Shown one piece after another: positions 1 through 5,696 of a DNA stretch of 11,239 bases. Below the pieces are notes generated by a model. It made no database searches and was not told where the DNA came from. It worked only from the letters and a program-made list of their open reading frames with translations. How positions within the stretch are numbered: position 1 is the first letter of the stretch; the number at the start of each line of letters is the position of its first letter. Made by a program: the position numbers and the translations under genes. The stretch is from the NCBI GenBank assembly GCA_902491135.1, contig CABUGR010000014.1, forward strand, positions 1 to 11,239, in the 5' to 3' direction. Source of the stretch: an uncultured Collinsella sp. GTDB taxonomy: Bacteria; Actinomycetota; Coriobacteriia; Coriobacteriales; Coriobacteriaceae.

Positions 1-1
1 C

Positions 2-88
2 ATCACCGCTTGCATCACCGCGTTCCTGACCTCGGGTGCCGCAGCCCTATGGTTCGCTCGCCTTAGGTCGATCCAAAAGAAGCACTAG
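2..88 (+). CDS. 3' end of an unidentified gene, possibly a membrane protein
   Basis: Frame 2 is open from the window edge to a TAG at 86-88 and gives 28 residues. The first two-thirds are hydrophobic and small (ITACITAFLTSGAAALWFAR) and are followed by a basic tail ending KKH. This pattern fits the last membrane helix and cytoplasmic tail of an integral membrane protein. One other plus-strand frame is also open for a similar length (to 66), so the frame choice rests on composition and on the strong terminator hairpin that begins 10 bases after this stop. The family cannot be named from so short a fragment. Confidence 0.4.
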   Translation: MTACITAFLTSGAAALWFARLRSIQKKH

Positions 89-97
89 CGCGATGAA

Positions 98-133
98 AAA
101 GCGGGCGAGCCAGTCCCCCGGCTCGCCCGCTTT
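98..133. terminator. Bidirectional intrinsic terminator hairpin
   Basis: A perfect 14-bp inverted repeat (98-111 with 120-133, core GCGGGCGAGCC) encloses an 8-base loop. On the minus strand the stem runs into five T residues (GCTTTTTCATC), and on the plus strand it ends CGCTTTCAATC. It lies 10 bases after the plus-strand stop at 88 and 22 bases after the minus-strand stop at 155, so it can end both converging transcripts. The T-tract is better for the minus strand. Confidence 0.9.
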
Positions 134-154
134 CAATCATGTAAATCTCCGTAC

Positions 155-373
155 CTACTCTGAAGACGAAGATCCGCCATCAACGATTGCTTGCTCGGAC
201 TCAGGAATCCCATCGGCACCCGTGCTCTGTTCTTGCTCCACCTCTTCGCTGATTGCGGAGGCGGGGGTCGAGCCCTTCGCACCCACGATGTAGGCAGCCC
301 CAAATCCTAACGCAATGGCAATCAAGGTCAAAATCACGTAGACAGGCCAATGGCGCTTAATATACGAAAACAC
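155..373 (-). CDS. Small single-pass membrane protein with acidic tail
   Basis: This is a 72-residue protein with a GTG start at 373. The start is fixed by an AAGGAG ribosome binding site at 384-379, five bases upstream. Residues 1-9 carry basic residues (K6, R7, H8) and one hydrophobic helix spans about 10-31. The remaining ~40 residues are acidic and Ser/Gly-rich (EEVEQEQ, ending SSSSE) with no fold that I recognise. The positive-inside rule suggests a cytoplasmic N-terminus and an exported acidic tail. The gene follows the M28-like gene by 21 bases on the same strand and shares its terminator, so the two are probably co-transcribed and may act together. I cannot assign a family; a signal-anchored accessory subunit is one guess. 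Confidence 0.72.
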   Translation of the reverse strand: MFSYIKRHWPVYVILTLIAIALGFGAAYIVGAKGSTPASAISEEVEQEQSTGADGIPESEQAIVDGGSSSSE

Positions 374-394
374 GTTGACTCCTTAGAGCTCCGT

Positions 395-3300
395 CTACGA
401 ACGGCGGATAACCTCGGTCACGACCTCGGATACCGTGGCAATGTTCGTCGGGTTGACATTGTGGGGCAGGTCGTCCTCGGTACGAGCGCAAGCCAGACGC
501 GTGCCGTCTACGCCAGCGATGGTGAGGGCTCGGCGGCTCGCCTCGAGTGCGGCATAGGCATCGGTCTTGGCATAGGGCATCTCGAGCGCGCCACAATCGA
601 CATGGAACGACTTGCACACCTTGCTGACCAAGTTCATGATGCGGCGATCGCCCTTAAGCAGCTGCTGTTCGCCCTCAACCGTCACCACCGAAAGCCTACC
701 GGCGCCGACGGATTCAAGATTGATGAAGAATACGCCGCGGAGCTTATCGCGATGCGAAGCCAAGAAGGCCTTCATGCCGGCGCCATCACAATCCGAGGCG
801 CCCGTTGCCACAAACCAGATATCGTGACCGAGCAGCTCATCATCGCCCATAGAGGCGACAGCCGAGAGCATATCTTCGGAAGAAGCGCCATCGGAAGACG
901 TAGCGCCACCCTTCCAGCCATCGTTATCGTCCTCGAAGTTATCCCACGAACCGATACCGCGACCGGACTTCTTGGCATCGTAATCGTCTTCGACGCCCAG
1001 CCAGTCACTCATGCTGTCCTGCTCGTTTTTCTTTTTACGACCGAACAGACCGCCCAGGCCGCGCTTACGAGACTTGGGTGCCGCCGGGGCGGGAGCCGAA
1101 ATGGTCTCGATCGGCTGCGCGCCCGATGCAACGGGCATAGGAGGCGCAACGGGTGCTGATGTGGGTTCGGGACCCTGGGCGGTAGCAAAGGGGTCGTTGA
1201 CCTGGGCAGAGGGATCGGGAAGGTCGAACAGCGACGTGCGAGACGCAACGTTTGCCTGCTTCATAGACGGCAGCGACGGATCGGGGACCGAAGCCAGAGG
1301 AGACGAGGAAGGTGCAGGCGACGGTGCCGACGCCGGATCGGGAACATTCATCTGCGGACGCGGCGATGCTTGGGAGGAAATCTGGGCCATAAGGGAATCG
1401 ACCGTTTCGTCCTGGGTGGGAGCGACATTGGCAACCGTGGCACCGGAACCACTCGGGGTCGGCATGGTGAAAATCTGCGTGGAGTAAGGCCTCGACTCAT
1501 CCGTCTCGGGAGTCTCGGAAACCGCAGGCACTTCCTCCTGCTCGACCTCGGTCGAATCACCTTGATCGGCTGCCGCGTATTGCTCTTCGTCAGAGTTGGC
1601 CTCGACGGACTCGTCCTCGGCGGCATCTTGGATTTCGGCAGCATCAATGGGCTCGTCATCGTCTGCCGCGTCGCCCTGCTCATCGGAAACAGGAAGGGGC
1701 TCGGCAATTGCGGTGCCTTGCTTTTCAAACGTTATCGTGGAATCGAACTGCGCGGCATCAAACGACATGGTGCTATCGACGTGCTGCTGAGCCTCGAAAG
1801 ACGTTGTTGCCTCAACAACATCCGCTGACGTCGGTTGCCGGGACTCAAAGGACGTCGTAGCTTCGGCAGCGTCGACGGGCCCGGACTGCATAGCCTCGTT
1901 CTGCTCGAACTCTTGCGCCGCGCGCTCACGTGCCGCCTCGGCTGCCTGCTGCTGAGCGATAGCCTCCTGCTCGGCAGCCTCGCGTGCGGCAGCGCGCTTC
2001 TCCTCAAAATCGTCGACAAATTTCCTGCCCTTTGCAAGCGCACCCTTAAAGAAGCTGGAAGCGCTGGCGCCAATCGAAGAGAACGCGGATGCAATATCGG
2101 CATGGGGCGTTGCCGCGGGAATCTCGGCAGAGAAATCAGTATCGCTCTCGTAAGACACGCGCCTCGGCTGTTCAACGTAATCGTCGTCAGACTCGTCCGC
2201 AACGTCTTGCGCCGGCGCGGCGGGAGCCAAAATGTCCAGTCCTGCCGCGGGATCGATCGCGGACACCGCCTCGGGCTCGGCAACGGCAGCGGTAACCGCG
2301 GCAGACTCATCATCCGCAGTGACAACGGGCGCAGGCTCGGGCTCAAACGTCGGCTCCTCGCCCTCCTCGTAATCGAGCGTGCAGGACTCGGGAAGCATTC
2401 CGAGTGCACGGATGGCATCCGAACCAAAGCGAATGTTGCCGGCGGCGTTGCGATAGAGCTTGGGCTCGGGCTCGGCCGCGGCAGGCTCCTCCGCCGGCTC
2501 AGCAGCGGGAACCTCGTCATTGAACTCTTCGGCCTGGACAGCCTGATTCTGATCCTCGGGCACGATGGCGCCAATCAGCGTCTCGTCGGCAGACGCACCC
2601 TCAAAGCCCTCAATCTGCTCGTCAAAAGCCTCGCCCTGTTCGGGCTCGGTTTGAGCGTCGGGAGCAATCGGCTGACCGAACTCGTCCTCGGCGTAGGTAG
2701 GCTCTTCGTACTCGATGGTGTTGCCGTAGTCGTTTTGCTGCTGGGCCGCGGCATACTCCGCCGCCGCGCGCGCCATTTCCTCGGCACGACGTTTCTGCTC
2801 CCCAAAATAGGTATCGAACGGAACATCGTCGGGAAACTCGTTCTCGCCCTGGAAGGGAGCAACGTTGTCCATAACGCCGAGCATAGCGGCGACAGAAGAC
2901 TTGTTGCACACCGCGCCGGACGTATAGGGAAGAACGTGGCGGTTAGAGATGATGTTTGCCGCGTTGGCAAGTGCAACGAGGGAAGCGAGGATCGCGACAA
3001 TCCACAGCAGAACCTTGAGCGCGCCGGGGAGCGGCAGGATACGCAGGATGGCAACGGCAGCAGGGGCAATCGTGGCAACGGGCAACAGCTTGGCGATGAG
3101 CGCACGATACGAAGCATAGGGCTCGCGGGCGAGCAGCTCAGCACGGGGAGAGTCGTAGTGTGCGACAACGACCACCGGGCGGTTGCGCGGAGACGCGAGC
3201 GGGCCCGAGGCCTTGTGGTAGGCGATGACATTTTGGCTCACGCCCGTCTTGCCCAGGCGCGAAACCACGGGGTGGCCCGTGCGCTCGAGCACGTAAAGAA

Positions 3301-3571
3301 CGGCGCCGACAATGGCCAGCAAGGTGCCGACCAAGCCGATACCGCCGCCGATGCCCATCAGCAGGGCGCCGGCAAACGCAAGAATACCGGTAACGGCAAA
3401 TGCCAATCTACTGGGCGCCGGGGCATTGAACTCCTGAACCTCGGGGTCAAAGCCGTGGTTGCGGAAGATCTGAGCGATATCCTCGGCAGCCAAGCGCTCT
3501 TCTTCGCTGCATGCCGGCGTAATGCCGGTGTTCTGCAGCAGGTGGTTAATATAGTTCTGGGTGTTCGCCAT
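395..3571 (-). CDS. Large M28-fold membrane protein, probable pseudopeptidase with acidic low-complexity insertion
   Basis: A 1058-residue protein. I chose the ATG at 3571 (MANTQNYINHLL) because GGAG lies just upstream; the frame stays open for 50 more codons, but those residues do not look like protein. Order: a soluble N-terminus (1-53), two membrane helices (about 54-96), an M28 first half with the HxD motif (VVVVAHYDSP, H138/D140), two more helices (about 160-205), then SGAVCNKSSVAAM (218-230), which aligns with the M28 GANDNASG motif. About 660 acidic Ala/Pro/Ser-rich residues follow. The M28 second half resumes at about 911 (FVATGASDCDGAGM, NLESVG, ARTEDD). Active M28 enzymes are zinc aminopeptidases. 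Here the bridging Asp is Cys222, the Glu-Glu pair is Ser926-Asp927, NLD is NLE953, and the last His ligand is not visible. It is therefore probably catalytically dead or strongly altered. No signal peptide; charge around the helices suggests a cytoplasmic fold. Function unknown. Confidence 0.85.
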   Translation of the reverse strand: MANTQNYINHLLQNTGITPACSEEERLAAEDIAQIFRNHGFDPEVQEFNAPAPSRLAFAVTGILAFAGALLMGIGGGIGLVGTLLAIVGAVLYVLERTGHPVVSRLGKTGVSQNVIAYHKASGPLASPRNRPVVVVAHYDSPRAELLAREPYASYRALIAKLLPVATIAPAAVAILRILPLPGALKVLLWIVAILASLVALANAANIISNRHVLPYTSGAVCNKSSVAAMLGVMDNVAPFQGENEFPDDVPFDTYFGEQKRRAEEMARAAAEYAAAQQQNDYGNTIEYEEPTYAEDEFGQPIAPDAQTEPEQGEAFDEQIEGFEGASADETLIGAIVPEDQNQAVQAEEFNDEVPAAEPAEEPAAAEPEPKLYRNAAGNIRFGSDAIRALGMLPESCTLDYEEGEEPTFEPEPAPVVTADDESAAVTAAVAEPEAVSAIDPAAGLDILAPAAPAQDVADESDDDYVEQPRRVSYESDTDFSAEIPAATPHADIASAFSSIGASASSFFKGALAKGRKFVDDFEEKRAAAREAAEQEAIAQQQAAEAARERAAQEFEQNEAMQSGPVDAAEATTSFESRQPTSADVVEATTSFEAQQHVDSTMSFDAAQFDSTITFEKQGTAIAEPLPVSDEQGDAADDDEPIDAAEIQDAAEDESVEANSDEEQYAAADQGDSTEVEQEEVPAVSETPETDESRPYSTQIFTMPTPSGSGATVANVAPTQDETVDSLMAQISSQASPRPQMNVPDPASAPSPAPSSSPLASVPDPSLPSMKQANVASRTSLFDLPDPSAQVNDPFATAQGPEPTSAPVAPPMPVASGAQPIETISAPAPAAPKSRKRGLGGLFGRKKKNEQDSMSDWLGVEDDYDAKKSGRGIGSWDNFEDDNDGWKGGATSSDGASSEDMLSAVASMGDDELLGHDIWFVATGASDCDGAGMKAFLASHRDKLRGVFFINLESVGAGRLSVVTVEGEQQLLKGDRRIMNLVSKVCKSFHVDCGALEMPYAKTDAYAALEASRRALTIAGVDGTRLACARTEDDLPHNVNPTNIATVSEVVTEVIRRS
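857..2863 (-). other. Region encoding the acidic disordered insertion in the M28-like protein
   Basis: Residues about 237-905 are dominated by Glu, Asp, Ala, Pro, Ser and Gln and lack fold-like hydrophobic periodicity. A few more structured islands stand out. Residues 370-400 (KLYRNAAGNIRFGSDAIRAL and what follows) look like a short folded motif. Residues about 489-560 form a probable amphipathic helix or coiled coil rich in Ala, Glu, Arg and Gln. Residues 833-849 are a strongly basic patch (SRKRGLGGLFGRKKKN). Residues 867-890 are rich in Gly, Trp and Asp. The stretch sits exactly between the second and third M28 motifs, which lie only some tens of residues apart in ordinary family members. 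Confidence 0.75.
1718..1867 (-). repeat. Degenerate T-[TMI]-[ST]-F-[ED] peptide repeats
   Basis: Within the insertion, residues 569-618 contain four tandem imperfect copies of a short acidic motif: EATTSFE (570-576), EATTSFE (587-593), STMSFD (600-605) and STITFE (611-616), spaced about 11 to 17 residues apart. The first two copies are identical in protein but differ in DNA (GAAGCTACGACGTCC against GAGGCAACAACGTCT), so the peptide rather than the DNA is conserved. The motif resembles the ETTS phosphorylation segment known from GarA/OdhI-type FHA proteins; that link is inference. Confidence 0.6.
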
Positions 3572-3769
3572 GTGCGCTCCACATCCATAATCCGACAAAT
3601 AGGCCCAATGCATGCACATTAGAACCGTATATAGTCGAAAGTATACCCCGAGCGAGCGCAAACGACCGAATTCGGGCCATCTTAACGCCTCGAGCGGACA
3701 AGGATATAGCCTAATCTCCATATCGGACTAAAATCATGGCAGCAAACCACCTTCTCATGCGAGGACTCT
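3572..3769. promoter_or_regulatory. Divergent promoter region between the M28-like gene and pafB
   Basis: This 198-base gap separates two divergent starts, so it must hold promoters for both directions. On the minus strand, TATACT (3645-3640) is a fair -10 box about 70 bases before the M28-like start, but no good -35 box sits at standard spacing. On the plus strand, TAAAAT (3729-3734) is the best -10 candidate for pafB, again with a weak -35. A 10-bp perfect palindrome CCGAATTCGG (3666-3675) lies near the middle and TGCATGCA is at 3609-3616; either could be an operator, but short palindromes arise by chance. The pafB ribosome binding site is GAGGA at 3761-3765. Confidence 0.45.
3679..3701 (-). 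promoter_or_regulatory. Candidate PafBC-type (RecA-NDp-like) promoter
   Basis: Read on the minus strand, TTGTCCGCT (3701-3693) is followed by exactly 8 bases and then TAAGAT (3684-3679). The mycobacterial LexA-independent damage promoter, the PafBC target, has the form TTGTCRGTG-N8-TAnnnT. The match here is TTGTC plus one of the next four bases, the exact 8-base spacer and a TAnnnT -10. It points towards the M28-like gene, about 108 bases before its start codon, beside pafBC itself. The right half of the -35 element is poor and the consensus may differ in this lineage, so this is a candidate only. Confidence 0.3.
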
Positions 3770-4792
3770 ATGACGGCAAGCGACGCGACCGCGACAATTA
3801 AAAAGGGGAATTCGGAGCCCGGTTTCGATAAAACGGCTCAGCGCATCCTCAATCTTTTCTTTGTGCTCAATAGCTCCCCCGAACCGCTGACGACCGAGCA
3901 GATCGTCTTGGATTCTGACCTGGGATATGGCTCGGGCAATATCGACTCGGATAAGCGCAAGTTTCGGCGCGATCGTGACAAACTGCTCGAGCGTGGCATC
4001 TTAATCAAGGAGGTTCGCCCCGCCGGTGCGCAGGAGACCGAGGAAAGCTCGTGGACAATCGACCGCGAGCACACGTTTGCTGCAGGCGGCCTCATCACCG
4101 CAGACGACGCCGATATCCTACTCAACGCCATCGACCAGACGCTAGCGGCCGGCTCTTCCACCTTTGCCGCGCCGCTTGCCGATATTCGCTCCAAAATTGC
4201 CTACCTCACCGGCAGGACGACGGTGGACGAAGTACCGATCCGCCGCTCTCCCACCGTCGATGCGGTATGGAGCGCCTTTGCCGAGCGATGCGCGCTGCGA
4301 TTTTTATATCAGAACGGACGCGGCGAGCAGAAAGAACGTACCGTCTGTGTCTACGGCATGTTCGAACGCGAGGGCGTGGCGTACTTCTGCGGCCTCGACA
4401 ATGTCACCGACGGCATCAGGACATTCCGCTGCGACCGTATCGTTCGCGCATGGCGTCCTTCGAAGGCCTACGCCATCCCTGCGGACTTCAATCTCAACGA
4501 CTATCTGTTCTTTGAATTCGATTTTGCCGACCGACCGCCCGTTGCAGCCACGTTCTCGTTCGCCCCTCAGACGCAGATCGATATGATCAACGGCCTCACG
4601 CGCGGGCGAGGTGAGCTCGCACACACCGATGCGGGATGGACCTGGACCGTTGACGTGCGTGACCTTGAAGCCGCCGCCTCATTTTGCATGGCCCACGCCG
4701 TGGACGGCATGAGGCCCGTGGCCCCCAAATCGCTCAAGCAGGCGTGGAACCGCCTCATAGAAAGGACGGTGCACGAGTATGCCCGTGCGTAA
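3770..4792 (+). CDS. pafB: WYL-domain transcriptional regulator, PafB-like
   Basis: A 340-residue protein with an ATG start four bases after GAGGA. Residues about 20-100 form a winged helix-turn-helix region (KTAQRILNLFFVLNSS, then DSDKRKFRRDRDKLLERGI, the usual start of this family's DNA-binding domain). Residues about 160-235 are a WYL domain in which the signature reads VAYFCGLD (203-210), followed by TFRCDRIVRAWRPS (218-231). The rest is the C-terminal WCX extension. In mycobacteria PafB pairs with PafC to activate LexA-independent DNA-damage genes, and WYL domains are thought to sense a nucleic-acid ligand. The overlapping second WYL gene supports the PafB call. Unlike in mycobacteria, no pafA or proteasome gene is next to it in this window. 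It could be another WYL pair with different targets. Confidence 0.82.
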   Translation: MTASDATATIKKGNSEPGFDKTAQRILNLFFVLNSSPEPLTTEQIVLDSDLGYGSGNIDSDKRKFRRDRDKLLERGILIKEVRPAGAQETEESSWTIDREHTFAAGGLITADDADILLNAIDQTLAAGSSTFAAPLADIRSKIAYLTGRTTVDEVPIRRSPTVDAVWSAFAERCALRFLYQNGRGEQKERTVCVYGMFEREGVAYFCGLDNVTDGIRTFRCDRIVRAWRPSKAYAIPADFNLNDYLFFEFDFADRPPVAATFSFAPQTQIDMINGLTRGRGELAHTDAGWTWTVDVRDLEAAASFCMAHAVDGMRPVAPKSLKQAWNRLIERTVHEYARA

Positions 4793-5696
4793 ACTCACCA
4801 GCGAGCAGAGACTCTCGCGCGCCATCGACATCATGGAGGCCCTCTACGCCGCCGGCGAGAGCGGCATGACACGAACCGAGATTTGCGGCCGCTTTGACAT
4901 CACGGGAGTATCGCTCGACGAGATTCTCGAGATCGTCTCGACGCTCGCGGACCGAGAATCTGGTGCGCGCATCATCTGCGAATGCCACGGCGAGCGTGTG
5001 GTCCTCACTGGTGACGCCGGGCGTGTGCTACCGTTGCGCTTGAGTGCAGCCGAGGGCGCTGTGCTCAACCACGAACTTGAATCGTTGGGGATCGAGCCGC
5101 AGACGGCAGCTCGGATTCGACATGCCCTTCTACCCGAAGAGCTCGGCTATAACCAGCGCGTCTTTGACACCGTCAACCACGGGTCGCACTGGCAGCAGCT
5201 GAGCTGTGCCATTCAGGACGGCGTTCGCTGCCGCATCTCATATCGCTCGATGGACGATGCACGGCCACGCGAGCGTCTGGTCGACCCCTTGCGCATTACG
5301 GCAAACGGCGACCAAACATACCTGATTGCCTGGGACATCACAGTCGATGAGCAGCGCACCTATCGCATGGATAAAATCGAGGGACTCGCCTTGACGGAAG
5401 ACTCCGTCGTGCCTCACACACCGGACGTCGCATCCCTCCACGATTCCCTTGCCCGGACGCAGCGCAGCGCAAAGCTCTTGATGCCATTCGATATGGCGGA
5501 GCATCTGGACTGGGCCGGCATCACCCTAATCGAGCGCGGCGGGGCAGACATGGCAACGGTAACTGTGCATTACGGCTCCGAGCGTTGGCTACTGAGCCAG
5601 GTAATCGCAGCGGGCGGAGCCATCCGCATCTTGGATGACCCCGCCCTGTCAAAGCGCCTGTGCGATATGGCAAAAACCCTCGTCTGTCCGCTTTAG
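4779..5696 (+). CDS. pafC: WYL-domain transcriptional regulator, PafC-like
   Basis: A 305-residue protein whose ATG lies inside the end of pafB (14-base overlap), which suggests translational coupling. A modest AAGGAC (4762-4767) precedes it. Residues about 7-85 form the winged-helix part (LTSEQRLSRAIDIMEALYAA). Residues about 140-205 form the WYL domain with the signature QTYLIAWD (179-186) and RTYRMDKIEGL (193-203). The C-terminal WCX part ends with SQVIAAGGAIRILDDP (273-288), typical of PafC. It is expected to act with PafB as a heterodimeric activator. Its stop overlaps the stop of the converging dinG-like gene by 4 bases, and there is no hairpin between them, so the two transcripts should run into each other. 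The PafC assignment over a generic WYL regulator rests on pairing and length. Confidence 0.82.
   Translation: MPVRKLTSEQRLSRAIDIMEALYAAGESGMTRTEICGRFDITGVSLDEILEIVSTLADRESGARIICECHGERVVLTGDAGRVLPLRLSAAEGAVLNHELESLGIEPQTAARIRHALLPEELGYNQRVFDTVNHGSHWQQLSCAIQDGVRCRISYRSMDDARPRERLVDPLRITANGDQTYLIAWDITVDEQRTYRMDKIEGLALTEDSVVPHTPDVASLHDSLARTQRSAKLLMPFDMAEHLDWAGITLIERGGADMATVTVHYGSERWLLSQVIAAGGAIRILDDPALSKRLCDMAKTLVCPL

Noticed and set aside
350..1159. 269-codon plus-strand open frame opposite the M28-like C-terminal half
   Set aside because: The antisense frame overlaps the conserved M28 second half, and its sequence is compositionally odd (Arg/Ala/Gly/Ile).
1835..3622. 595-codon plus-strand open frame opposite the M28-like gene
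   Set aside because: It is a full antisense shadow of a low-complexity GC-rich gene. Its product is Arg/Gly/Leu-rich with no motif, and the opposite frame carries clear M28 motifs and a ribosome binding site.
3572..3721. 50-codon N-terminal extension of the M28-like gene to an upstream ATG
   Set aside because: The residues are Cys/Tyr/Arg-rich and unlike the protein. The stretch covers the divergent promoter region, and the ATG at 3571 has GGAG just upstream.
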